Positions 50,863 through 59,665 of a stretch of 64,000 nt of DNA are shown piece after piece. The position numbers and the translations under genes are program-made. Below the pieces are notes generated by a model that saw only the letters and a program-made list of their open reading frames with translations, was not told where the DNA came from and ran no database searches. Source of the stretch: a virus; the IMG/VR virus record IMGVR_UViG_3300045747_000527, positions 1-64,000 of that record; one strand, 5' to 3'. The stretch's first letter is position 1. Every line of letters starts with the position of its first letter.

Positions 50863-51744
50863 TTACCACGCTCCTGGCTCTGCCGCAGGCGGCGGGGCCA
50901 TCTGTTGTACTGGTTGCTGCGGAGGCTGGAGAGAGGGCTTTGCCCGTGAGAACGTACGGTCTGCCAAGCGGCCTAGTCTATTGCCCGCGACGCCCATAAC
51001 GCCGCTTACTGCCAAGCTTGGGAGCACACCTGACGGGGCGACAAGGTTTCCTACCAAAGAGCCGGCGGAACCCAGAATACGCTCAGCCTTACCTGGGCCG
51101 CCCTCCTCTGTGGGTAGGACGGCCTGATGAACGGTGTCTGCCGCCTGGAGTCCAGTAACCGTTTTGCCGAGCCAGTCCATCCGGTTCCAGGCGTTCCCGA
51201 GCATGCGCTTTGGATCTCGCACCATGCCCTTAGCCACACCAGGGATAGTGTTCCACCCCTCAGCGTGTGCGAGATTATCCGCTGAAGTTGGTGTCTTGCC
51301 GAGCAGACCGACTTGCTTTGCTGACTTCAGGTCCATCCGGCTCACGTTCGGGGCACTGCCGGTAAACTGATAGCGTGTGCGCGTACCAAAATTCTGGAGG
51401 CTGCTCTTGGCCGCTGCACGCCCACCCTTAGTCGCGAGAGCTCCGACACCCACAGCACCTGCTCCCAGCAGAGCACCCTGGGCGATGTTGCCGATGCGGC
51501 TTCGACGATGTAGGCCGCCCTGGTCATCCTCCTCATACCCTGGCTGCCGAAGCCCGCCAAGCACCCCGCCAGCGCCCGCACCCATCAGCATCTGGGTGCC
51601 ATACCGCCCGCGGATGAGAGAGCGCGCAGCACCCAACGACGTGGGTATGCTGTGCTTGCCCGCGAATTCCGCGGCAGCACTTCCCAAGCCGCTGGTCTTC
51701 TCAAGCTCGGCCACCAGCGCGTCCATGCTCTGTATTGTGATCAT
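50863..51744 (-). CDS. Gly/Ala-rich virion-block protein (293 aa)
   Basis: Starts MITIQSMDALVAELEKTS, similar in spirit to the FFDELxKIA peptides. Contains hydrophobic Gly-rich segments (LMGAGAGGVLGGL, ALLGAGAVGVGALA, and another near residue 245) and a Pro/Gln tail. Its stop touches the portal start. Possibly a packaged or membrane-acting virion protein. Confidence 0.5.
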   Translation of the reverse strand: MITIQSMDALVAELEKTSGLGSAAAEFAGKHSIPTSLGAARSLIRGRYGTQMLMGAGAGGVLGGLRQPGYEEDDQGGLHRRSRIGNIAQGALLGAGAVGVGALATKGGRAAAKSSLQNFGTRTRYQFTGSAPNVSRMDLKSAKQVGLLGKTPTSADNLAHAEGWNTIPGVAKGMVRDPKRMLGNAWNRMDWLGKTVTGLQAADTVHQAVLPTEEGGPGKAERILGSAGSLVGNLVAPSGVLPSLAVSGVMGVAGNRLGRLADRTFSRAKPSLQPPQQPVQQMAPPPAAEPGAW

Positions 51745-51752
51745 AGCTACCT

Positions 51753-52514
51753 CTACGTCAGCAGCAGTAGTTGTTCTTTGAGCTGCTCCCGACGCTTAGT
51801 CAGATAGTCCCACGCCACCTTCAATTTTGCTACCTGTACATCCACAGCATTTTCCTGCAGGTCCAGAGAGGCCCCACCACGCAGCTGGAGATACCTGGTC
51901 TGGGTCTCATGTACAATGGACGCGTAATCTTCCACCGGCCTGGAGGCCGCGTACAAATCAATGTCTGGCTGACAGAACTTCAGCTCGTCCGGGGCGTACA
52001 GAACACCTTCATCCAAAATACTGGCTGCGACGTACCCCTGCACCTCGGGGGAGAAGACCTCATCGGCACGGACCAAAGTAGCAACGTCAACGGCGTTCAG
52101 CAGCTGGCCGATAGACGGCTTCTGCATGGTCTGCCAGTCGGGAATGTTGTTGTTCAACGCCTGAGAGATCCAACCGAACACTTCCCACTCTGTCCAGAAA
52201 CTCTCTGAGATGTGCAAGGTCTTGATCGCTTGAATCTTCGTCTTGGCATGGTCAGAGATGGAGGGCACCTTGAAGTCCCGTAAAATCTCAGACCACAGAG
52301 TAGCTGCCTCCCACTCGAACCAATCCACGCCGTACTCTTTGAGCAAGGCCACGTCGTACACCACAGGGTGGGTGTCGTGATGTACGAACAGTGTTTTCCG
52401 CGTGACAGGAGACGCCTTCCACCCTGTTGCAGGCGGAGGCGTGGCCTCCACTATTGGGGCAGGCCGCTGGCCTATACCTTCCAGTACGGTCAGCAGGTCT
52501 GCCCCGTGGTCCAT
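51753..52514 (-). CDS. Unknown structural-operon protein (253 aa)
   Basis: Not recognised. Aromatic-rich middle (VDWFEWEAATLWSEIL), helical C-terminus with a likely coiled coil. Located between beta-rich virion protein and the Gly-rich protein. A connector or baseplate role is possible by position only. Confidence 0.5.
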   Translation of the reverse strand: MDHGADLLTVLEGIGQRPAPIVEATPPPATGWKASPVTRKTLFVHHDTHPVVYDVALLKEYGVDWFEWEAATLWSEILRDFKVPSISDHAKTKIQAIKTLHISESFWTEWEVFGWISQALNNNIPDWQTMQKPSIGQLLNAVDVATLVRADEVFSPEVQGYVAASILDEGVLYAPDELKFCQPDIDLYAASRPVEDYASIVHETQTRYLQLRGGASLDLQENAVDVQVAKLKVAWDYLTKRREQLKEQLLLLT

Positions 52515-52518
52515 CTGG

Positions 52519-53280
52519 TTAGGCAGCCAGCGTGACGTTGACAGAGGACGTCAGCACACCATTGGACGAAATACGGATCGGCACGGTATCTGCCGCCGCG
52601 CAAGCTGGAGTCTGCCCCGTGAGAGCAGGCACCGTGACCTTGACGCCTGTGTCCGTCCAGGACGCTGCGCCAGCGGTACCTGTCGTGTTGAACGGCAAGC
52701 ACTCGGTGTTGGACGCCGTGACTTTGTTCCCAGCGTAGTAGCCTACGCCACCAGCCAGCGGAGTCTTGGCGACTGCAGCAACGTACTTACCGAGGCTGCC
52801 CGAGGCTGCCCGAATGATTCCGCGACAAGCCGAGGCATCCGCGTTGACTGCCGTGGCAATCGCGTCGTCCGTGCTACCGCCAGTAGCCAACGTGATCGTA
52901 AGGGTGTTGTTCGCAAACGCGATTATGAGCGAGGAGCCCGTCGCGACTACAACCGAAAGACCACTATCACCTGGCTTCAGCGCCGTAAACGTGACGGAGC
53001 CCAACCCAGTAGTGGGCGTAGCGTCCACCAGGGCGAGGCTGTCAAACGTCTGCCCTTGCAGCAAACGCAAACCATTCAGCTGCACTGCTGCGCCAGCCGC
53101 AGAAACAGCAGGTCCCTTGACCTGAATCAGCTCTGGAAATGCCACTCGGCCTTCCGCTGCCTTGAACCCCGCATCTACGTCTTTGCGAAGGTCATCCACA
53201 GCGCCGGGTACTCCTCCATGGCCCGCGGTCAGGTGTTCGTTGGCGGCCTTCTGTGGCCCGAATGAAACAGATTTCAACAT
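52519..53280 (-). CDS. Beta-rich structural protein (253 aa)
   Basis: ATG giving MLKSVSF is favoured, 7 bases after AAGGAG; another ATG two codons upstream is too close to that site. The middle has strands of the type GLSVVVATGSSLIIAF, the C-terminal domain Thr/Val-rich strands as in Ig-like or decoration proteins. A virion surface protein is likely; no family recognised. Confidence 0.52.
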   Translation of the reverse strand: MLKSVSFGPQKAANEHLTAGHGGVPGAVDDLRKDVDAGFKAAEGRVAFPELIQVKGPAVSAAGAAVQLNGLRLLQGQTFDSLALVDATPTTGLGSVTFTALKPGDSGLSVVVATGSSLIIAFANNTLTITLATGGSTDDAIATAVNADASACRGIIRAASGSLGKYVAAVAKTPLAGGVGYYAGNKVTASNTECLPFNTTGTAGAASWTDTGVKVTVPALTGQTPACAAADTVPIRISSNGVLTSSVNVTLAA

Positions 53281-53316
53281 TTGCATCTCCTTGTTTGATC
53301 AGCCAGTGAAGGCCAG

Positions 53317-54528
53317 TTAGGGCTGCGTATCCTGCAGAATGTGGCAGACAATACGCTTGGTATCCAGTGGAAGGGACCCGAATACCTCAATTGGTTTCTT
53401 CGCGAGTTCACTCGCCAGCTCCCCACCAAACCTGGCCTTTATCTGGTGGATCTTCCCGCTGTCATTTACGCCGTTTCTGAGAACGTCTTCCTTCAGGACG
53501 TCGGGCCCCTCCACCCAACTCCATTCCGCTCTCTTCTCGAAACCGAACGTAGACGAGACAGGGTCAACGACCTCACTGTCCCACCGTAGGTTCAGCCCGG
53601 TAGCTTCATCGAACTGCTTCAACGCCTCACAGAAAACCTCTGGAGATACGCTGGCGTACTTGCCCATCAAGCCATCCAGCAAAGTCTTCTCGGGGTCTCC
53701 GTTCGACCAGAACTGCATACGGGTTGCCACAGCAGCGTGAACATCATCCCGCTCCGCGAATTTGGTGCCCGCGTACTTACGGATGTTATCCGTCACGCTG
53801 ATACCAAGCACGTCTGCCCGAGCCGCCAGCTTCGTGCAGTACTCTCGTCTCTCGTCTGGATGAAGTGTACGCTGGTTCTCTTCGAACCACCGGTTAGCCG
53901 TGAGAACGTCACCGTAACTGTCCAGAGGGAACCGGCCATGCCCCTCCTTGACCAGCGCAAAAATCGGAGCCGCCGCTAGCTTCTGACAAAACGCCTCGAC
54001 CACACCTACCGGCTCTGATACTCCCGTGATATCCACGTACCGGCTCGCCAGCTTCTTCGTGTCACTGGATGCGGGCACGGACTCATCCGCAGTACCCGAA
54101 GCATGATCATTACCTGGATGGCTTGCCTGCATCGGCATGACCTCTGTCCCGGTAAGATCTGCTTTCTTTTGCGTCTTGGCTGCGGCCTTGAGCAGAAGAG
54201 GGGGCTCTACCCCGAACGCCTCACAAGCCACGCACAGGTTGGTGGCGGCAACGTACTGTGCTTCCTTCGTCAGCTTGCCCTGGTTGTCCAGAAAATAGAT
54301 CACGGACAACGCCGTGTTCCCCTGATCGACACATGCGTACTTCCGCAGCTTCTTCCCCTGGTCAACCAGAACCAGAGCGAACGCGTCATCTGGCAGAGAC
54401 GCCAGCTTCTCCGGAGTCACGCACTCCGCAGCTCGAACGTAGTCCGGCACCTGAGCCGCAGCCAGCTTCCTCTTCAGCACCAAACCCGTAGGGTCATCGT
54501 AGAAATCAAGGATCTCGCCAGTGTTCAT
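53317..54528 (-). CDS. Large virion-block protein rich in K-x-A motifs (403 aa)
   Basis: Begins MNTGEILDFYDDPTGLVLKR. Helical, with KLAAAQ, KLASLPD, QKLAAAP, TKLAARA and GKYASVS spread over its length. No catalytic motif or Cys cluster. First gene of the leftward F block; unknown virion or assembly protein. Confidence 0.52.
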   Translation of the reverse strand: MNTGEILDFYDDPTGLVLKRKLAAAQVPDYVRAAECVTPEKLASLPDDAFALVLVDQGKKLRKYACVDQGNTALSVIYFLDNQGKLTKEAQYVAATNLCVACEAFGVEPPLLLKAAAKTQKKADLTGTEVMPMQASHPGNDHASGTADESVPASSDTKKLASRYVDITGVSEPVGVVEAFCQKLAAAPIFALVKEGHGRFPLDSYGDVLTANRWFEENQRTLHPDERREYCTKLAARADVLGISVTDNIRKYAGTKFAERDDVHAAVATRMQFWSNGDPEKTLLDGLMGKYASVSPEVFCEALKQFDEATGLNLRWDSEVVDPVSSTFGFEKRAEWSWVEGPDVLKEDVLRNGVNDSGKIHQIKARFGGELASELAKKPIEVFGSLPLDTKRIVCHILQDTQP

Positions 54529-54628
54529 TGGCTGCTCCGCCTCGTTGTTGCCATGTGTCTAAAGTCGCCCAAACGCTTACGAAAATACTACGTGCTTAGG
54601 AACTGCTGTGTCAAGCAACCCCTCCGGC

Positions 54629-54654
54629 AAAAAGCTGTGATTCGTCGGTATAAG
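54629..54654 (+). promoter_or_regulatory. AAAAA-N13-GGTATAAG promoter-like element
   Basis: AAAAA, 13-base spacer, GGTATAAG, then T-N4-TGATC. It heads the replication block and lies in the 167-base divergent space next to a leftward gene. Confidence 0.78.
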
Positions 54655-54695
54655 TCCTTTGATCTAGTACCCAACTACTAACGCCAGGAGACCCA

Positions 54696-55073
54696 ATGTC
54701 ATTTGCCGACCGAATCGGAGTATCTGCCCCAGTAGAGAAACCCAGCTGCTGGGGAAACAAGAACGCCTTTGACCCGGAGGATAGCGACTGCTCTGAGTGT
54801 AGGTTCCAGAACAGCTGTCGCCAAGAAGTAGGCGCCAAGCAGCGCGTCTACCAGGTCGGGGTCAACCAAGCACCACGACCATCCATTCCGCAGACGTCCT
54901 ACCGCCCCAACTACCAAGCACACCCAAACGACACGTACCCAACCTGGGCTCCGGGTCCCACGCACGAAAATGACCGACCCCTAGCTCGACTCGCAAAGGA
55001 TGTTGCCGTAGGCGGCCTCCATGGATTAGGCCTACAGTTCGTTCGGTTCTTCTCCGTGTGGAGAATGAAATAG
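54696..55073 (+). CDS. Cys-cluster protein (125 aa)
   Basis: Cys at 18, 32, 35 and 41 (CWGNKNAFDPEDSDCSEC...SC) form a small metal-binding unit; this CWG-AFDP-C..C pattern occurs in phage proteins of unknown role near replication genes. The middle is Pro/Tyr-rich and disordered; the end has a short helix. ATG follows CAGGAGA. Confidence 0.6.
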   Translation: MSFADRIGVSAPVEKPSCWGNKNAFDPEDSDCSECRFQNSCRQEVGAKQRVYQVGVNQAPRPSIPQTSYRPNYQAHPNDTYPTWAPGPTHENDRPLARLAKDVAVGGLHGLGLQFVRFFSVWRMK

Positions 55074-55081
55074 GAGACAGT

Positions 55082-57325
55082 ATGAACAGAGATCCAGACC
55101 TCGGCTACTACGGGCGCAACCTGTGGTTGCCTAAGAAACACGTCAACGTCCGCAGTGTCAAAGCCGGCCTGGAGTTCCCCGTCATGGGGGAGAAAGGAAT
55201 CGAGTACCTCCAGCTGTGGACAGATAGGAGCACGCATCTTGTAGTACCAAGGGAGTTCATCCGTCGAACGATGTACCCGTCACTGCCGTTCAAGATCGTT
55301 CCGGTCCTTCCTGCATCATACAGGCAGGTAAAATTCAAAGAGAACATCACTCTGGACATCAAGGACCCCACCCAGGACATCCAGAAGAACGCGTTCAAAG
55401 CGTACATGGCTGCCGACTGCGGCATCCTGAACCTAGCCTGTGTCTCGGGAAGTGCCCTAATCGACCTGAATAGAGCGGGTAAGGGCTTCAGCATAAACCT
55501 GCGAGATGCCTACGAAAGGTTCAACGGATTAGCCGCAAAGCACAACTGGGATCAAACAATACCCACCTTCGTGAGATCAAATAAGGGAAAACAAGTAGGG
55601 CTACAGAGAGTGGCGGCCATGCTCTACAAAGGCAAGCGCCGTACGTACACGCTGCGCCTAAGAAACGGAATGACCTTACGTGCTACTGGAGATCACGAGA
55701 TACAAGTCGAAGAAAATAAGTACGTCCCACTGCGCGAACTCGCTCCTGGAGACTCCGTACTGATAGACTCAGATCGCACAGAGTCCATTCGAAAGCCAAA
55801 AGAGGCGTATCGGAGGCTTAGCTGGTACCCCAGTCACCCCTTCGTACGAGTACAAAAACGAACAAGACCCTCAGGCAAGATAGACCTGTGCTGCCAGATA
55901 GAAGAACACCGCATTGTGGCTGAGTGCGCCCTCAACAAAATAGGAAGCATCAAGGGGTATCGGGCCCTGTTCAAGACAGGCAAGATTGCGGGACTGCAAT
56001 TTATCGATCCTGCCCTTTTCCACGTACATCACATCGACGAGAACAAAAGAAACAACTCCCCGGACAACCTAGAGATACTGCCGGCAGAGGAACACAGAGC
56101 CCACCACTCTATGGGGGCCGAGGCATTTGGATACGGAATACCAACAGCTAGAGAAATAGAGTCCATCACTCCCTTTGGGATGGAAGACGTCTACGACATC
56201 GTGTGTGACGATCCGCACCACAACTTCACGGCTAACAAGATCATAGTACACAATTGTGGCAGGGGCAAAACGGCGCTGACTCTCAAGCGAATAGCAGCAC
56301 GAGGAGTACCCGCCCTCGTGATCATGAATAACACCACACTCATAGGGCAGTGGGGAAAAAGTATTGAACAGTTCTTGGAGGTGGAAGGAGGCGTGGGCAT
56401 AGTCCAAGGCCCGCCCGATACCTGGGACTGGCACGACCGGGGCATCGTGCTGGCCTCCCTCATGTCCGTGGCCATTCGGTACCAGGAGTTACCCGTTGGT
56501 TTCTCCTCCTACTTTGGTGACATCTACTACGACGAAGTCCACCACTTATCTGCTGAAGTGTTCTCCCGTGCCGCGCCCATGTTCTACGGCAAACGGTACG
56601 GGCTGACTGCAACCCCAAAGAGAGAAGACGGGCTAGAGCTGGTGTACCAGTACAACATCGGCCCAGTATTCCATCGATACTTGATCCAGGACCTGACTCC
56701 GAAAATCTTCTTCCACTTGAACCCAGTCAAGCTGAACATGCTCAGTGCGGATGTGAAGTTTGCCATCTCAGACAAGAACGGCAAACCCTGCCTACCTAAG
56801 CTGCGGTCGTACCTGGGCACCATGCCGGAGAACAATAGGTACATCGCCAAAGAAACCAAACGAGCCCTGGCCAAGGGCCGCAAGATACTGGCTCTGAGTC
56901 ACAGCGTAGACCAGCTCGTCACTCTCCACAAAATGTTCAGAGGGTCCGGGCTCTGCATAGGCGACGTAAAGGACATCAACCTTCGTCTGAAGGCCCTGCG
57001 GGAATGCCAATTGACCTTCGGGACACTCGATCTAGTGCGAGAGGGGCTAGACGAAGACACGCTAGACACAATCTTCTTCCTCACACCGTTCGGGAGCAAG
57101 GACATAGTAGACGGGGGCAAGAACACTTTCCAGCAGGGCATGGGGCGTGCTCTTCGCCCACGCAAAGACAAAAGGCAACCTGTGATCACGGTATTCGACT
57201 ACCTGTACATCCCTAAGCTGCACCAGCAGTGCAACAAAATGAAGCAGTTATTGAAGGAGTGGCCTGTCGATGAGGGCGGTCCATTTGAGTTTGAGGTAAT
57301 CAAAGCGTACGAGGAGATCAAATGA
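55082..57325 (+). CDS. SF2 DNA helicase, interrupted by an intein
   Basis: The 747-residue precursor contains a 272-residue intein; spliced length is 475. The spliced protein has helicase motif I ACGRGKTAL, motif II DEVHH, motif III TATP and motif VI QGMGRALRPRK, the order of SF2 enzymes such as UvsW-type and type III restriction helicases. It probably unwinds or remodels DNA forks. Start ATG is 5 bases after TAGGAGA; an upstream GTG lies in the previous gene. The intein splits the ATP-binding loop, so unspliced protein should be inactive. Confidence 0.82.
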   Translation: MNRDPDLGYYGRNLWLPKKHVNVRSVKAGLEFPVMGEKGIEYLQLWTDRSTHLVVPREFIRRTMYPSLPFKIVPVLPASYRQVKFKENITLDIKDPTQDIQKNAFKAYMAADCGILNLACVSGSALIDLNRAGKGFSINLRDAYERFNGLAAKHNWDQTIPTFVRSNKGKQVGLQRVAAMLYKGKRRTYTLRLRNGMTLRATGDHEIQVEENKYVPLRELAPGDSVLIDSDRTESIRKPKEAYRRLSWYPSHPFVRVQKRTRPSGKIDLCCQIEEHRIVAECALNKIGSIKGYRALFKTGKIAGLQFIDPALFHVHHIDENKRNNSPDNLEILPAEEHRAHHSMGAEAFGYGIPTAREIESITPFGMEDVYDIVCDDPHHNFTANKIIVHNCGRGKTALTLKRIAARGVPALVIMNNTTLIGQWGKSIEQFLEVEGGVGIVQGPPDTWDWHDRGIVLASLMSVAIRYQELPVGFSSYFGDIYYDEVHHLSAEVFSRAAPMFYGKRYGLTATPKREDGLELVYQYNIGPVFHRYLIQDLTPKIFFHLNPVKLNMLSADVKFAISDKNGKPCLPKLRSYLGTMPENNRYIAKETKRALAKGRKILALSHSVDQLVTLHKMFRGSGLCIGDVKDINLRLKALRECQLTFGTLDLVREGLDEDTLDTIFFLTPFGSKDIVDGGKNTFQQGMGRALRPRKDKRQPVITVFDYLYIPKLHQQCNKMKQLLKEWPVDEGGPFEFEVIKAYEEIK
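55439..56254 (+). mobile_element. Intein with HNH endonuclease domain
   Basis: Residue 120 of the precursor is Cys1 (CVSGSALIDL, block A); TGDH gives the block B His; the end VYDIVCDD, then NKIIVHN with terminal His-Asn, is blocks F and G, followed by Cys as the +1 residue. All splicing residues are present. Residues about 196-223 (HVHHIDENKRNNSPDNLEI to AHH) are an HNH nuclease core, so it can probably home into empty alleles. The insertion point is directly before GRGKT of the helicase Walker A motif, a typical intein site. Confidence 0.9.
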
Positions 57326-57798
57326 GTGAAGAGAGCAACAAACCAAACGAGTCCGAAGAATGGATCATGGTCGGCGCCGGCGACCCAATGAACTTCTACG
57401 TTGGCCACCTCCGAGCCTCAGAAGACTGGCCAGCGCAAATTGCGGCACGTGACCTACGTGATCCCGCGGAATTACGCGCAGTAACCGAGCGCTGCATCGC
57501 GTGGGGAGAGCCACTCACCCTTGTAGAAACGCGGCTGTTCATGACGATGTTCCAGCCCTCCCCCAATGGGGGCATGGGGATGGTCTCTCAGCTGGCTCCA
57601 GTTTCTGGTAGCGGAGGGCCAGTCATCCTGCGGATCAAGCCGACAATCGTTGTGTTCCCTGCGGACACACCAGGCATGGCAGAGCGCATCTCTGAGATGT
57701 CCACGCAGGTAGCATCACGAGAGATGGAGGCACGGGCCAAGGCATCCGGCATTCACCTGGGTGGAACTATGCCCCCTGGGATCAACAGGAGGCAGTAG
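57322..57798 (+). CDS. Unknown replication-block protein (158 aa)
   Basis: Not recognised. Overlaps the helicase stop (ATGA). Alpha/beta protein with a central Gly/Ser/Pro loop and a helical end. Its stop overlaps the next GTG start. Co-transcription suggests a role in DNA metabolism, but nothing specific. Confidence 0.6.
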   Translation: MSEESNKPNESEEWIMVGAGDPMNFYVGHLRASEDWPAQIAARDLRDPAELRAVTERCIAWGEPLTLVETRLFMTMFQPSPNGGMGMVSQLAPVSGSGGPVILRIKPTIVVFPADTPGMAERISEMSTQVASREMEARAKASGIHLGGTMPPGINRRQ

Positions 57799-58517
57799 TG
57801 AACAAGGGCAAACAGCTTGCCATACTGAGGGATGACTGGCTGGAGTGCGGCCGGTGCGGGCTCTGTGAGAGGAGAAAGCATGTTGTCTTTGGGGAGGGCA
57901 ACCCTTCTGCTAAGATCTTAATTGTGGGAGAAGCCCCAGGTCCGGAGGAGGACAAGTCGGGGCGCCCGTTTATGGGCGAGACAGGGAAGATCTTAGATAC
58001 GTTCCTCCGCGCAGCTAGACTTGACCGAAGGGAGGACGTCTACATCACCAATGTCGTCGGCTGCCGCCCAACGGTGTCCAACCTGAACGACGCCACGGGA
58101 GAGTCCGTGGTAGAGAACCGCACGCCAAGTACTGAAGAGAGGAACGCGTGTAAGCAGCGAGTCTTAGACACGATCTATGCAGTAGATCCGTTACTCATCG
58201 TAGGGCTGGGTAAGACGGCCCTCCAAACTCTGCTGGGCAAAACCAACGTCATAGCCAAGATGCGCGGCAACGTCTACACCATGCACATGCCCGGCAAGCG
58301 GGTCGCAGACCTACGGTACCCAGTGCTCGCCATGTTCCACCCATCCTTCCTAGCCAGGAACTTCGAGTACACAAACCCTGAGGGCGTCTGGTACCAGACT
58401 GGACGCGATTTCAAACTACTAACCGAAGTCATCGACTACATCGATCTGAAATACTACGGAATCGCACGGAGGCGTTATGACCAGCCCGAAGAACAAAACC
58501 CTGACACCGAAGACTGA
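57798..58517 (+). CDS. Uracil-DNA glycosylase, family 4
   Basis: A 239-residue protein with the iron-sulfur type UDG layout: Cys pair near the N-terminus (C17-x2-C20), motif GEAPGPEEDKSGRPFMG with the water-positioning region, Cys in GCRP and in RNACK as further cluster ligands, VGLGKTA, and the FHPSFL motif near the end. It removes uracil from DNA. Phage members may repair deaminated cytosine; in some phages UDG-like proteins serve replication instead. GTG start; overlaps the next gene by 41 bases. Confidence 0.82.
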   Translation: MNKGKQLAILRDDWLECGRCGLCERRKHVVFGEGNPSAKILIVGEAPGPEEDKSGRPFMGETGKILDTFLRAARLDRREDVYITNVVGCRPTVSNLNDATGESVVENRTPSTEERNACKQRVLDTIYAVDPLLIVGLGKTALQTLLGKTNVIAKMRGNVYTMHMPGKRVADLRYPVLAMFHPSFLARNFEYTNPEGVWYQTGRDFKLLTEVIDYIDLKYYGIARRRYDQPEEQNPDTED

Positions 58518-58995
58518 AGAGCCCTCGTTCGCCGCGAAGGTTGTTCGCAAATTCAAAGAGGCAGAGGACCGACTAACCCAGTTCATGCGAGACCCCGATG
58601 TGCGTGAACTACTTCAGCAGTACCACGATCTGGTACTTCAGAGAAATGAGCAACTCGGTGAGGCAGTTCGAGCAGTAAAATCCGAACTGTCTCGTTCCGA
58701 CCGCGCCAAACTGCTCATCGAAGGCATCGGCGCACAGAAGAAGTACGGGTACAAGTACGATATCGACCACTTACGTGCCTACCTGCCGCCGGAACAGGTA
58801 GCCATGATCATCACGGAAGAGACTGTCTACAACCTAAACGTGGAAGATCTGACCCGGCTCGTACGGCAAAAGGAAATTGACGAAACCATAGTTCGGCAGG
58901 CGTACAAAGAGGCGCCTGCTGGTGTAGCAAGCATGCCAGGGACCCCAAAGGTGTACGAGATGCCGCCCCTGGCACTGGAGGAAGAAGTTGACTAA
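58477..58995 (+). CDS. Unknown replication-block protein (172 aa)
   Basis: Not recognised. Helical, with a long charged helix in the first 80 residues. Starts inside the glycosylase gene after GGAGGCG and overlaps the next gene by 8 bases. Confidence 0.6.
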   Translation: MTSPKNKTLTPKTEEPSFAAKVVRKFKEAEDRLTQFMRDPDVRELLQQYHDLVLQRNEQLGEAVRAVKSELSRSDRAKLLIEGIGAQKKYGYKYDIDHLRAYLPPEQVAMIITEETVYNLNVEDLTRLVRQKEIDETIVRQAYKEAPAGVASMPGTPKVYEMPPLALEEEVD

Positions 58996-59341
58996 GAACA
59001 TAGCAAAGACCCCCGTAAGAGCAGTGGCAGAAGGCAAAGTCACCGCGACAGACAAACGAGAAGGACGGGTTCTGCGTGAGACACCCATTCATGTAGAGGA
59101 GACCTATGACATCATGAACCTGGGTAACGGAGGAGCCGTAGTCTGCAATACCCGCGGCTTCAAGAAGTGGGCGTCAACCCGAGAAAGCGGCCTGACCGTA
59201 GAAGCCACCGTCTCGGTCACGCTAACCTGTAACCAAGACCAGAACACGATTGACCAGGCCGCCGCACTGGCGGGCGGCATGGCCGAGCACCATGCCCGAG
59301 AGGGCATCACAGAAATGAACCAATACTTCGAGGAGCTATAG
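58988..59341 (+). CDS. Unknown protein (117 aa)
   Basis: Not recognised. TTG start after GGAGGAAGAAG is the only good option. Beta-rich middle (GNGGAVVCNTRGFKKW) and helical end. Part of a tightly packed replication operon. Confidence 0.55.
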   Translation: MTKNIAKTPVRAVAEGKVTATDKREGRVLRETPIHVEETYDIMNLGNGGAVVCNTRGFKKWASTRESGLTVEATVSVTLTCNQDQNTIDQAAALAGGMAEHHAREGITEMNQYFEEL

Positions 59342-59344
59342 GCC

Positions 59345-59665
59345 GTGCACGTCACAGAAGAGTGCAAGATCAACGGCATCCGCCTGACCGAGTTCACGTA
59401 CGCGAACATCGCAGGCACTCCAGAGGTTTCCATCACGTACGCACTCACACAGGTAGACCCGAACACAAAAGCCACTACCAACACTCACGGAAAAGTCACT
59501 GCCGTCGGAGGCAACATGTCCGCGTACTCGTGGGAGCTGCTGCTTCGGCTGCTAGCTCACATCGAGAAGGACCTCGCGCCCAGACACTTCACTATCGACC
59601 CCAAGGAGACAGACGATGAACCACGGACTGCTACTTCAGGACCAGAAGAAACTCCTCAAATTTAA
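59345..59665 (+). CDS. Unknown protein (106 aa)
   Basis: Not recognised. GTG start 3 bases after the previous stop. Beta-rich N-terminal half; the last 20 residues are Pro/Thr/Glu-rich. Its end overlaps the next gene by 50 bases. Confidence 0.55.
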   Translation: MHVTEECKINGIRLTEFTYANIAGTPEVSITYALTQVDPNTKATTNTHGKVTAVGGNMSAYSWELLLRLLAHIEKDLAPRHFTIDPKETDDEPRTATSGPEETPQI

